Shown: one piece after another, positions 1-7,737 of the stretch
Layout: each line of letters starts with the position of its first letter
Position numbering within the stretch: the first letter of the stretch is position 1
NCBI RefSeq assembly: GCF_017876775.1
Contig: NZ_JAGIOP010000001.1
Location: 310,001-374,000, forward strand
Reading direction: 5' to 3'
DNA length: 64,000 nucleotides
Origin: Mycolicibacterium lutetiense
GTDB taxonomy: Bacteria; Actinomycetota; Actinomycetes; Mycobacteriales; Mycobacteriaceae
Translations under genes and position numbers: made by a program
The notes under the pieces: model-generated
Told to the model about the DNA's origin: nothing
The model's input: the letters and a program-made list of their open reading frames with translations, nothing else
The model's database searches: none

Positions 1-334
1 GTGGGGCCGGGTGCTGCAACGCCGCGCCGTACCAGTCCTGGTTCATCCGCCGGGTGCTGCTGCCCACGCCGAGCACGAACCGGCCACCGGCGAGGGCCTG
101 GATATCGGCGGCAGCCGACGCCAGTGCCAGTGGTGCGCGGGCGAAAAGCGGTGTGACACTGGTGCCGACGATCGCGTTCTCGGTGACGGCGGCGAACGAT
201 GCGGCCCGGGTCAGGCTGCTTCGGTTGTAGTAGTCGATGCTCCACAACGAGTGCACGCCGGCGCGGTCGGCGGCCTTGGCCACCTTGAGCGCGTCGGATG
301 GGTTTTCGTCCATGACGACCAGGCCGATCTTCAT
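1..334 (-). CDS. LLM-class flavin-dependent oxidoreductase (partial, N-terminal part)
   Basis: The minus-strand frame begins with ATG at 334, two bases after the stop of the upstream hydratase, and runs off the window edge, so about 111 N-terminal residues are visible. It starts MKIGLVVMDEN and contains an F420/FMN luciferase-like beta-alpha pattern, including a GRFVLGVG segment typical of bacterial-luciferase-like monooxygenases. In mycobacteria such enzymes usually use F420 or FMN for redox chemistry on small substrates. The substrate cannot be read from this fragment. The tight spacing suggests co-transcription with the enoyl-CoA hydratase, so a role in the same acyl-CoA or degradation pathway is possible. 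Confidence 0.75.
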   Translation of the reverse strand, partial: MKIGLVVMDENPSDALKVAKAADRAGVHSLWSIDYYNRSSLTRAASFAAVTENAIVGTSVTPLFARAPLALASAAADIQALAGGRFVLGVGSSTRRMNQDWYGAALQHPAP

Positions 335-335
335 G

Positions 336-1148
336 TCAGTCCGCCTGGCTCGGCTGTGCGGACGGGAAGTGCGGCGCGCGCTTTTCGCGCAAGGCGGTGT
401 AGCCCTCCACGACGTCCGGCCCCAGAAAGGTCAACATCTCGTAGGCCGCAGACTGGTCGAAGATCGGGCCCGCGTTGCGCAGCCAGTTGTTGAGCGCCCG
501 CTTGGTCAGCCGGATCGCCTGTTGGGCACCGTTGGCCAGGTTATCGGCGATCCGCAGCGCCTCATCTAGAACCTCCTCGCGCGGAAGGGCTTTGGCGACC
601 ATTCCGATACGCTCGGCCTCGATGCCGCCGATCATCTCACCGGTCATCAGGTAGTACTTGGCCTTCGCCGTGCCGGCCAGCAGTGGCCAGATGATGGCGG
701 CATGGTCGCCCGCGGCCACGCCGAGTTTGACGTGTCCGTCGCCGATCCGGGCGTCCTCGGCGATGATTGCGACGTCGGCGAGCAGGGCGGCCACCACGCC
801 GGCCCCGACTGCCACACCGTTGATCGCGGACACGATCGGCTTGTCGCAGTTGATCATGTTGTAGACCAGATCGCCCATCTCGCCGAGCATGTGTGACACC
901 CGGTCGTAGTCACCGGCCATCCGTTCGACCATGGCCAGATCGCCGCCTGCGCTGAAGGCCTTGCCGGCCCCGGTGATCACCGCGACCCGGGTCTGCGGGT
1001 CGGCGGCCACGTCCTTCCAGATGTTGGCCAACTCGGTGTGCATGCCCTCGTCGGCCGCGTTGTACTTTTCCGGCCGGTTCAGCGTGATCAACAGGACGCC
1101 GTTGTCGCGGCGGGTCAGCGTCAACTGTTGGTAAGCGGAGAAATCCAT
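336..1148 (-). CDS. enoyl-CoA hydratase/isomerase family protein
   Basis: This 270-residue crotonase-fold protein has the family landmarks: LNRPEKYNA near the N-terminus, an oxyanion-hole segment [14 protein letters not shown], and [14 protein letters not shown] in the acyl-CoA pocket. It should hydrate or isomerise an acyl-CoA in the cytosol. A longer frame reaches 1193, but ATG 1148 is preferred because AGAAGGGA precedes it at normal spacing and MDFSAYQQL fits the family start. It is divergent from the SDR at 1312, which resembles 2-hydroxycyclohexanecarboxyl-CoA dehydrogenases, so the two may act in one ring or branched-acid degradation route (inference). Confidence 0.85.
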   Translation of the reverse strand: MDFSAYQQLTLTRRDNGVLLITLNRPEKYNAADEGMHTELANIWKDVAADPQTRVAVITGAGKAFSAGGDLAMVERMAGDYDRVSHMLGEMGDLVYNMINCDKPIVSAINGVAVGAGVVAALLADVAIIAEDARIGDGHVKLGVAAGDHAAIIWPLLAGTAKAKYYLMTGEMIGGIEAERIGMVAKALPREEVLDEALRIADNLANGAQQAIRLTKRALNNWLRNAGPIFDQSAAYEMLTFLGPDVVEGYTALREKRAPHFPSAQPSQAD

Positions 1149-1185
1149 GGGGACTGTCCCTTCTGTCTGCGTGCGCACGGGCACC

Positions 1186-1245
1186 CGGTTCAACCGAAGT
1201 TACGGTTTTTCGACCGCCTAAGTCAATTATCGACCATTCGGTTGA
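1186..1245. promoter_or_regulatory. divergent control region with small palindromes
   Basis: Between the hydratase and the SDR lie a perfect 11-base palindrome, CGGTTCAACCG (1186-1196), and an imperfect one, CGACCATTCGGTTG (1231-1244). Both share ACC/GGT arms, as in many TetR-family operators. No regulator gene is next to them in the window, so the assignment is only a suggestion. Confidence 0.25.
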
Positions 1246-1311
1246 TTTTCTGCATCGATCGGCCGATAGTGGCCATAGCGTCCACATCACCGCAGATCGG
1301 GAGGTCAGATA

Positions 1312-2049
1312 GTGCCATTCGACAACAAAGTCGCCGTGGTCACGGGTGCCGCCTCGGGGATCGGCCGGGCCATCGCGATCGCCCTGGCAGAGGAGGGCGC
1401 CGTAGTCGCCGCCGTCGACCGCAACGAAGCGGGCCTGAAGCAGACCGTGCGGGCCTGTGCGACTGCGACCGCTCACGTGGTCGATCTCGCCGATCCGGCA
1501 GCGGTCAGCACACTGCGCGACGAGGTGGTGGCCGCCCACGGACTTCCCGGCGTCATCGTCAATGCCGCCGGCTTCGATCGGGTCGAACCGTTCATGTCCA
1601 ACGACGACGCCCTCTGGCAGTCGTTGGTCGCGTTGAACTTCCTCGGACCCGTCCGACTCACCCACGCGTTCCTCGAAACGATCCTCGACGAGGGGAATAT
1701 GGCAAAGATCGTCAACATTGCCAGCGATGCAGGGCGGGTGGGCAGTCTGGGGGAGACGGTCTACGCCGGCACCAAGGGCGGGGTGATCGCTTTCACCAAG
1801 TCGCTCGCGCGCGAGATGGCCCGTCATCAGATCAACGTCAACTGTGTTTGCCCTGGACCGACCGACACCCCGCTGTTCGACTCGCTTCCCGACCGGGTCC
1901 GTGAGGGGCTGATCAGAGCCATCCCGTTCCGCCGGGTCGCCAAACCGGAAGAGGTTGCCAAGGCTGTGCTCTTTTTTGCCTCCGACGATGCCAGCTTCAT
2001 CACTGGCCAAGTCCTCAGTGTCAGTGGGGGCTTGACGATGGCCGGTTGA
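1312..2049 (+). CDS. SDR-family NAD(P)-dependent dehydrogenase
   Basis: This is a classical short-chain dehydrogenase of 245 residues. It has the cofactor motif TGAASGIG near residue 11, NAAG, the catalytic Ser in NIASDAGRVG and the Y-x3-K pair (YAGTKGG). The GTG start at 1312 follows GGGAGGTCAG. The NIASDAGRVGS...GETVYAGTKGG stretch resembles BadH-type 2-hydroxyacyl-CoA dehydrogenases, so an acyl-CoA alcohol is a likely substrate. That reading is by resemblance, not a search. It is divergent from the enoyl-CoA hydratase. Confidence 0.85.
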   Translation: MPFDNKVAVVTGAASGIGRAIAIALAEEGAVVAAVDRNEAGLKQTVRACATATAHVVDLADPAAVSTLRDEVVAAHGLPGVIVNAAGFDRVEPFMSNDDALWQSLVALNFLGPVRLTHAFLETILDEGNMAKIVNIASDAGRVGSLGETVYAGTKGGVIAFTKSLAREMARHQINVNCVCPGPTDTPLFDSLPDRVREGLIRAIPFRRVAKPEEVAKAVLFFASDDASFITGQVLSVSGGLTMAG

Positions 2050-2188
2050 TGGCCAACTGATGGCCGGCCGGCGTCGAACCCACCCTTGGTCGATGCCAGA
2101 TAGCAATGGCATACTTGCTCAGCCCCTGGGCTCAACCCAGCCAATTCGGTTAGCCTCGGGGAGCAGATTGGCCAGTTGGGGGATTGCT

Positions 2189-2464
2189 ATGGCAAACGAT
2201 CTGAGAGTGGACCCGGGGGCGCTTCGTGCGGGGGCCACTAGCAGCGAGATGATCGCTGCCGAATTGGGGGCACCGCCTGCCGGTCCCGATGCCGGCGGCT
2301 ATCCGAGCAGTACCGGCGTCGTCGCGATGGACAGCGCGGTCATCACTGCGCGGACCTCCCAGTCGAGTCGTGTGAGCGTCCAGGCGGGGGACCTGTCTGC
2401 GGCCGCACTGCGATACACCGCGGTCGATGAGCAACACGGCGGAGGTCTGGCGGAGTTGATGTGA
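2189..2464 (+). CDS. EspC/DUF2580-like small ESX-substrate-type protein
   Basis: This 91-residue protein begins MANDLRVDPGALRAGA, the usual opening of mycobacterial ESX-1 secretion-associated (DUF2580-like) proteins. It carries Y-T-A-V-D at residues 76-80, matching the YxxxD/E type VII secretion motif. ATG 2189 follows GGGGGATT. Its stop overlaps the GTG of the next gene by four bases, the arrangement of co-secreted helical pairs. No ESX machinery lies in the window, so secretion would depend on a system encoded elsewhere. Confidence in the family is moderate and in secretion lower. Confidence 0.7.
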   Translation: MANDLRVDPGALRAGATSSEMIAAELGAPPAGPDAGGYPSSTGVVAMDSAVITARTSQSSRVSVQAGDLSAAALRYTAVDEQHGGGLAELM

Positions 2465-3015
2465 ATGATCCGTCTACTACCGGACCGTCTGGTGGAGCCT
2501 TGACTCGATCTCAGTTGGAAGGTTGGGACACAACGTATCTGGCGGACGCCGCAGCCCGCTGGCGGCAGTTGGCCGCCGAGTCGGAAGCATTGTTCGAGTG
2601 GCACCGGCAGAACATTTTCGCGCCCGGCGGTGCCGAGTGGTCCGGCGAAGCCAGTGAAGCCGCGGGGGAGCGGGTCAGCGCGGACGCTGCCGTGGTCCGC
2701 AGGCAGGGCGACATTCAGCGTGAGGCCTCCGAGATCGCCGAGAACGGCTGCCGGGACATCCGCTTGGCCGTGGGGCAGGTACTCGACGCCATCACCGCCG
2801 CCGAGGAAGACAGTTTCCAGGTGGCCGAGGATCTCAAGGTCCGCGATACCCGACGCATCGACGTGACGACCATGGCGACGCGCTACACGGCGTCGCGGGA
2901 ACATGCCGAGGACATCCGGTGGCACTGCGAGCGGCTCATGCAGGCCGAGATCTACCTGGGGCAGCGGCTCGAGGGTAAGGCCCTCGAGCTCGCCGCCGTC
3001 CAGTTCTCGGTGTGA
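2461..3015 (+). CDS. hypothetical protein, likely partner of the DUF2580-like protein
   Basis: This 184-residue, mainly helical protein starts with GTG at 2461, inside the stop of the preceding gene (GTGA overlap), so it is translationally coupled. An aromatic-rich segment, APGGAEWSGEASEAAG (about residues 53-68), recalls the W-x-G turn of WXG100-like helical hairpins. The rest is charged helix. There is no signal peptide or transmembrane segment. In mycobacteria such pairs often precede a toxin or hydrolase domain. Here the unit simply ends, with a convergent aldehyde dehydrogenase 13 bases on. Function unknown. Confidence 0.6.
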   Translation: MNDPSTTGPSGGALTRSQLEGWDTTYLADAAARWRQLAAESEALFEWHRQNIFAPGGAEWSGEASEAAGERVSADAAVVRRQGDIQREASEIAENGCRDIRLAVGQVLDAITAAEEDSFQVAEDLKVRDTRRIDVTTMATRYTASREHAEDIRWHCERLMQAEIYLGQRLEGKALELAAVQFSV

Positions 3016-3027
3016 CGAGCTCGCCCG

Positions 3028-4485
3028 CTACAGCTGCGCCCAGATTGTCTTGGTCTTCAGATAGGCGTCGATGCCCTCGTATCCGAATTCCTTGCCGACG
3101 CCTGACTGCTTGTAGCCGCCGAACGGCACGTTGTGGTCGAATGTCAACTGGCAGTTCAGCCCCACCATGCCGGCCTGCAGGCGCTTGCCCAGGCTGTGCG
3201 CACGGGCCAGGTTCGAGGTCCAGACGGTGGCGGCCAGGCCGTAGCTCGTGTCGTTGGCCATTGCGATGGCTTCATCGTCGTCGTCGAACGGCAGAATGGT
3301 GGCGACCGGGCCGAAGATCTCTTCCTTGTACAGGCGGCTGGTGGCCGGGTCGACGTTGGTGACCACAGTGGGCTTGACGAAGTAGCCCTTGCGGTCCAAT
3401 CGATAACCACCGGAAACGATTTCGGCACCGTCTCGCTTGCCCTGATCGATGTAGCCCAGCACGCGGTCGAGCTGCTTCTGACTGACCAGTGGGCTGATCA
3501 TGGCGCCCTCGTCCTTGGGGCCGCCCAGCACCAGGTTGTCGCCGATCATCGCGATGCCCTGCACCACGCGTTCATACACGCTGCGCTGCACAAAGATTCG
3601 TGATCCGCACACGCAGCCCTGCCCGGAGTGCACAAAGATGCCCATCGAGGCCATCATGATCGCCATGTCGAGGTCGGCATCGTCGTAGATCAGTACCGGG
3701 GACTTACCGCCCAGCTCCAGGGTCACCTTCTTCAGGTTGTCCGCCGAGTCCCGCATGATCTGCTTGCCGACCTCGGTCGAGCCGGTGAAAGCGACCTTCT
3801 CCACGTCGGGGTGCGCGGTGATCGCGGCACCCGCGGTGGCGCCGTAGCCGATCACGAAGTTTGCCACGCCGTCTGGCACGCCGGCCTCACCGATCAGCCG
3901 TTCGAGCAGCACGGCTGACAGCGGGGTCTCTTCGGCGGGCTTGACGACGAGGGAGCAGCCGGCGGCCAGAGCCGGGGCGATCTTGGCGCAGGCGTTGAAC
4001 AGTGGGCCGTTCCACGGGTAGATCAGGCCTACCACGCCGTACGGCTCCTTGGTGGTGTAGGCGTGCAGGTTGGAGTAGTTGCTGTTGACCCCGCCCTCCA
4101 TCTGCACCTGGTAGCTGCTGCCGTTGAGCTTGGTACACCAGCCCGCGTAGTAGCGGAAGAACTCCGCGCAGGTGGAGACGATCATCTCGGCCTGCATCGG
4201 GGGCATCCCGGCGTCCAGCGACTCCAGTTCGGCGAATTCCTTGGCGTGCTCGTCGATCAGATCGCCCAACTTCCACAGCACCTTGGCGCGCTGGCGGGCC
4301 GGGATGTCAGTCCAAACCCCGGACTGGTACGCGGCCTTCGCGGCGGCGACGGCCGCGTCGACCGCGGCGACCCCGCAGTCGCGGAACTCGGTGATCTGCT
4401 CCTCGGTCGCGGGGTCGATGACCGGAATGGTCTCGCCCGTGCCGGGTCGGTTGCGGAGCTCTTCCAAAACCGTCTGCAGTGCCAT
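3028..4485 (-). CDS. NAD(P)-dependent aldehyde dehydrogenase
   Basis: This is a full-length 485-residue ALDH-superfamily enzyme that oxidises an aldehyde to its acid. It has cofactor residues in KPAE (182-185) and FTGSTEVG (233-240), the general base Glu257 in LELGG, and the nucleophile Cys291 in GQGCVCGSR. The C-terminal oligomerisation strand is intact. ATG 4485 is the natural start. It is monocistronic and convergent with the ESX-like pair. The substrate is unknown. Confidence 0.9.
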   Translation of the reverse strand: MALQTVLEELRNRPGTGETIPVIDPATEEQITEFRDCGVAAVDAAVAAAKAAYQSGVWTDIPARQRAKVLWKLGDLIDEHAKEFAELESLDAGMPPMQAEMIVSTCAEFFRYYAGWCTKLNGSSYQVQMEGGVNSNYSNLHAYTTKEPYGVVGLIYPWNGPLFNACAKIAPALAAGCSLVVKPAEETPLSAVLLERLIGEAGVPDGVANFVIGYGATAGAAITAHPDVEKVAFTGSTEVGKQIMRDSADNLKKVTLELGGKSPVLIYDDADLDMAIMMASMGIFVHSGQGCVCGSRIFVQRSVYERVVQGIAMIGDNLVLGGPKDEGAMISPLVSQKQLDRVLGYIDQGKRDGAEIVSGGYRLDRKGYFVKPTVVTNVDPATSRLYKEEIFGPVATILPFDDDDEAIAMANDTSYGLAATVWTSNLARAHSLGKRLQAGMVGLNCQLTFDHNVPFGGYKQSGVGKEFGYEGIDAYLKTKTIWAQL

Positions 4486-4617
4486 ATGGTTCCCTTCGTC
4501 GACGAAATGCTGAGCATCTGCTTAGCAGCCGGGGGCCGAGGCGGTCAAGACCGCATGTGCGGTTCAAAACCGGCGAATTCTCCTGTGTTTGCGGTTGTTG
4601 GGTGGATATTCGGCCGA

Positions 4618-4632
4618 TAGGCTGTCGCGGTG
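4618..4632 (+). promoter_or_regulatory. leaderless promoter -10 of the TOBE regulator
   Basis: TAGGCT at 4618-4623 lies six bases before GTG 4630. This is the mycobacterial -10 spacing expected if transcription starts on the GTG itself. No Shine-Dalgarno sequence is visible. Confidence 0.55.
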
Positions 4633-5037
4633 CCAGACATCCGGGTCCGTGAGGCGGCCGAACTGCTCGGGGTCAGTGACGACACCGTGCGGCGCTGGAT
4701 CGACGACGGATCGCTGCCGGCCCACCTCGACGGCTCCGGGCGCAAGGTGATCGACGGGGCCGCACTGGCCGCCTTCGCCCGTGCCAACGCCGCTGCGGCG
4801 CCCAAGGATCCGCTCGGCATCGGCAGCTCGGCACGCAACCGCTTCGCCGGGCTGGTCACCCACGTCATCGCCGATGAGGTGATGGCGCAGGTGGAGATGC
4901 AATGCGGACCGTTCACCGTGGTGTCGCTGATGAGCAGCCAATCGGTACGCGAGCTGGGCCTGGCCCCCGGCAGCATCGCTGTCGCGGTGGTCAAGGCCAC
5001 GACCGTGATCGTGGAAACCCCGAAAGGACAATCGTGA
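4630..5037 (+). CDS. HTH plus molybdate-binding TOBE (Mop) domain regulator
   Basis: This 135-residue cytosolic protein has an N-terminal excisionase/MerR-like helix-turn-helix (VREAAELLGVSDDTVRRWID) followed by a single TOBE/Mop domain from about residue 68. That domain contains the NRFAGLV and VVKATTVIVE elements that bind molybdate or tungstate. It likely senses oxyanion and controls the downstream modA, with whose start it overlaps by four bases. ModE-like function is inferred. Compared with ModE it has one TOBE domain and a short HTH, the architecture common in actinobacteria. Confidence 0.8.
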   Translation: MPDIRVREAAELLGVSDDTVRRWIDDGSLPAHLDGSGRKVIDGAALAAFARANAAAAPKDPLGIGSSARNRFAGLVTHVIADEVMAQVEMQCGPFTVVSLMSSQSVRELGLAPGSIAVAVVKATTVIVETPKGQS

Positions 5038-5816
5038 ACCGAGTCCGGATGTTCGCAATGGCGCTCAGCGTGGTGGGTGCGACCGCCCTGGTCGGTGGCT
5101 GCACCTCGACCGAGAAAGCCGCGGCACCCTCGAACACCGAGGGTGGCTCGATCACGGTGTTCGCCGCGGCCTCGCTGAAATCGGCGTTCACCGAGATCGG
5201 CGAGCAGTTCAAGACCGGCAACCCGGGCAGCTCGGTGGAGTTCTCGTTCGCCGGATCCTCGGACCTGGTCACCCAGCTCACCCAGGGCGCCGACGCCGAC
5301 GTGTTCGCCTCGGCCGACACCCGGAACATGGACAAAGCGGTGACCGCCGGCCTCGTCGAGGGCACCCCCGTCAACTTCGCCACCAACACCCTGACCATCG
5401 CTGTCGCCCCGGGAAACCCCAAGGGCATCAAGACTTTCGCCGACCTGGCCAAGCCCGGCACCAGCGTCGTGGTGTGCGCCCCGCCGGTACCCTGCGGCGG
5501 CGCCACCGAAAAGGTCGAAAGGGCCACCGGCGTGACACTGTCCCCGGTGAGCGAGGAGACCTCGGTCACCGACGTGCTGGGCAAGGTGACCAGCGGACAG
5601 GCCGATGCCGGCCTGGTCTATGTCACCGATGCCGCCGGAGCCGGGGACAAGGTCACCAGCGTGGCCTTCCCCGAGGCGGCCGGGGCCGTTAACACCTACC
5701 CCATCGCCGTGCTGAAAGAGTCCAAGCGGGCGGAGCTGGCGCACCGCTTCGTCGACCTGGTGACCGGCGAGGCCGGCCAAAAAGCGCTCGCCAAGGCCGG
5801 ATTCGCCAAGCCCTGA
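5034..5816 (+). CDS. modA: molybdate-binding lipoprotein ModA
   Basis: This is a periplasmic-type solute-binding lipoprotein of 260 residues. The lipobox VGGC follows a hydrophobic signal, then ITVFAAASLKSAF opens the ModA fold. Ligand-site regions include FAGSSDLV, DVFASAD and DAGLVYVTDA. GTG 5034 overlaps the regulator stop (GTGA). It would capture molybdate for an ABC importer, but no modB permease or modC ATPase follows. The next gene is pat, with its own promoter. The permease must be elsewhere or lost. Confidence 0.85.
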   Translation: MNRVRMFAMALSVVGATALVGGCTSTEKAAAPSNTEGGSITVFAAASLKSAFTEIGEQFKTGNPGSSVEFSFAGSSDLVTQLTQGADADVFASADTRNMDKAVTAGLVEGTPVNFATNTLTIAVAPGNPKGIKTFADLAKPGTSVVVCAPPVPCGGATEKVERATGVTLSPVSEETSVTDVLGKVTSGQADAGLVYVTDAAGAGDKVTSVAFPEAAGAVNTYPIAVLKESKRAELAHRFVDLVTGEAGQKALAKAGFAKP

Positions 5817-5836
5817 CCGCACCCGCGGCGGCGTCG

Positions 5837-5851
5837 TAGCCTGGGGACGTG
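5837..5851 (+). promoter_or_regulatory. leaderless promoter -10 of pat
   Basis: TAGCCT at 5837-5842 is followed by six bases and GTG 5849. It separates pat transcriptionally from modA despite the 32-base gap. Confidence 0.55.
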
Positions 5852-6850
5852 GCCGATCTGACCGAGATCAGTGCCGACGACCTGGCGGCACTGGAATTCT
5901 TCGCCGGATGCCGGCCGTCCGTACTGGCGCCGTTGACCACCCTGCTGAGGCCGCTGACGGCCCCGGCCGGGCAGGTGCTGATCCGGCAGGGTGATCCGGC
6001 CCTGACGTTCATGCTGATCGCCTCCGGGCGGACTCAGGTGGTCCATGACGGGCCCGACGGCCGGACGGTCGTAGCCGATCTGGAGCCGGGGCTGATCATC
6101 GGTGAGATCGCGCTGCTGCGCGATGCGTCGCGCACGGCCACGGTGACCGCCTTGGAACCGGTCACCGGTTGGGTCGGTGACCGCGATGCGTTCGAGGGCA
6201 TCCTGCACGTGCCCGGGATGTTCGACCGCCTGGTGCGCATCGCCCGCCAGCGGCTGGCCGGGTTCATCACACCGATCCCGGTGCAGGTGCGCACCGGGGA
6301 CTGGTTCTATCTGCGGCCGGTGCTACCCGGCGACGTCGAGCGCACCCTGAACGGGCCGGTCGAATTCTCCAGTGAAACCCTCTACCGCCGTTTTCAATCC
6401 GTGCGCAAACCGACCAAGGCCCTGTTGGAGTACCTGTTCGAGGTCGACTACGCCGATCATTTCGTCTGGGTGATGACCGAGGGCGCACTGGGGCCCGTCG
6501 TCGCCGATGCCCGCGTGGTCCGCGAGGGCCACAATGCGACGACAGCCGAGGTCGCATTCACCGTCGGCGACGATTATCAAGGCCGCGGCATCGGAACATT
6601 CCTGATGGATGCCCTGGTGGTGTCCGCGGATTATCTTGGGATTCAACGTTTTACCGCACGGGTGTTGAGCGAGAACTATGCGATGCGGCGCATCCTGGAC
6701 CGGCTCGGCGCGGTATGGGAGCGGGAGGATCTGGGTGTGGTGCTCACCGATGTCGCGGTGCCCGCGGCCGACACCCTCAGTCTGGAACCCGAACTGGCGG
6801 CGAAGATCAAGGATGTGACCCGGCAGGTGATCAAGGCGGTCGGCCAGTGA
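5849..6850 (+). CDS. pat: cAMP-regulated protein lysine acetyltransferase (Pat/KAT)
   Basis: This 333-residue protein has an N-terminal cyclic-nucleotide-binding domain (about 10-140, with GEIALLRDASRTATV in the phosphate-binding cassette) fused to a GNAT domain (about 150-310, acetyl-CoA loop YQGRGIGTFLM). This architecture is specific to the mycobacterial enzymes Rv0998 and MSMEG_5458. They acetylate acyl-CoA synthetases and a universal stress protein in response to cAMP. A potential target, an acetyl/propionyl-CoA synthetase with the PKTRSGK motif, is encoded at 59073-60950. GTG 5849 with a leaderless -10 sets the start. Confidence 0.92.
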   Translation: MADLTEISADDLAALEFFAGCRPSVLAPLTTLLRPLTAPAGQVLIRQGDPALTFMLIASGRTQVVHDGPDGRTVVADLEPGLIIGEIALLRDASRTATVTALEPVTGWVGDRDAFEGILHVPGMFDRLVRIARQRLAGFITPIPVQVRTGDWFYLRPVLPGDVERTLNGPVEFSSETLYRRFQSVRKPTKALLEYLFEVDYADHFVWVMTEGALGPVVADARVVREGHNATTAEVAFTVGDDYQGRGIGTFLMDALVVSADYLGIQRFTARVLSENYAMRRILDRLGAVWEREDLGVVLTDVAVPAADTLSLEPELAAKIKDVTRQVIKAVGQ

Positions 6851-6855
6851 GGCCG

Positions 6856-6916
6856 CCGTTGACCGCCCGTGGCCGGAGGCCACCGTTGACCGCCCGTGGC
6901 CGGAGGCCACCATTGA
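6856..6916 (+). repeat. 27-bp tandem repeat duplicating a ribosome site and TTG start
   Basis: Two identical 27-base units (6856-6882 and 6883-6909) and the first bases of a third (6910-6916, one change) lie between pat and the shikimate-dehydrogenase-like gene. Each unit begins with an in-frame TTG and ends with GGAGG placed six bases before the next TTG. The start module is therefore repeated at 6859, 6886 and 6913 without shifting frame. Confidence 0.85.
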
Positions 6917-7737
6917 ACAAAGACACCCGGGTGTGCATCTCACTGGCCGCGCGGCCCAGCAACATCGGCACCCGGTTCCACAACTACCTCTACGACGAAC
7001 TCGGCCTGGACTACCTCTACAAGGCGTTCACCACAACCGATATCGCCGCAGCCATCGGCGGGGTACGGGCGTTGGGTATCCGCGGCTGTTCGGTATCGAT
7101 GCCGTTCAAGAAGGCGGTCATGGACCTCGTCGATGAGGTCGAACCGTCCGCGCTGGCCATCGATGCGGTCAATACGATCGTCAATGACCTGTCGGTGCCC
7201 GGAGGTCGTCTCGTCGCCTCCAACACCGACTACCTGGCGGTGCAGGAACTCATCGGCCATTTGGACCCGAGTGATGCGGTGCTGATCCGGGGCAGTGGCG
7301 GCATGGCCAAGGCAGTCGGTGCGGCATTGCGGGACAAGGGGTTCCGCAACGGGACCGTCATCGCGCGCAATGCGGAAGCCGGACGTGGACTGGCCGGGAC
7401 ACTCGGCTACGGCTTTGCGCCGGAGGTCGGCGCATTGACCGCACCCATCCTGGTCAACGTCACCCCGATCGGGATGACGGACGGGCCCGACGAGCACCGC
7501 AGCGCATTCGAGCCCGCGACCATCGCGGCAGCCCGCGCCGTCGTCGACGTCGTGGCGATGCCGGCCGAAACCCCGTTGATCACCGCGGCCCGCGCGGCGG
7601 GGCTGCCGGTCATCACCGGCGCCGAAGTGATCGCGCTGCAGGCCGCCGAACAATTCGAGCGTTACACCGGAGTGCGGCCGACACCTGAGCAGGTGGCTGC
7701 GGCGTCAGCCTTCTCGCGGCAGGCGGCTACGGGGTGA
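6913..7737 (+). CDS. shikimate 5-dehydrogenase-like protein (SdhL type)
   Basis: This 274-residue AroE-fold oxidoreductase begins NKDTRVCISLAARPSNIGTR. It closely resembles the shikimate-dehydrogenase-like HI0607 (SdhL) subfamily rather than housekeeping AroE. Features are the substrate-site SMPFK, the nucleotide loop GSGGMAKAV and a C-terminal GAEVIALQAAEQFE. TTG 6913 is chosen because homologues begin at this point and GGAGG lies six bases upstream. GTG 6847, overlapping the pat stop, is an alternative and would add two RPPLTARGR repeats. SdhL enzymes are slow on shikimate and their physiological substrate is uncertain. Confidence 0.8.
   Translation: MNKDTRVCISLAARPSNIGTRFHNYLYDELGLDYLYKAFTTTDIAAAIGGVRALGIRGCSVSMPFKKAVMDLVDEVEPSALAIDAVNTIVNDLSVPGGRLVASNTDYLAVQELIGHLDPSDAVLIRGSGGMAKAVGAALRDKGFRNGTVIARNAEAGRGLAGTLGYGFAPEVGALTAPILVNVTPIGMTDGPDEHRSAFEPATIAAARAVVDVVAMPAETPLITAARAAGLPVITGAEVIALQAAEQFERYTGVRPTPEQVAAASAFSRQAATG

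Noticed and set aside
6856..6909. 27-bp repeats considered as a CRISPR remnant
   Set aside because: There are only two adjacent copies without spacers, and each contains a ribosome site and start codon.
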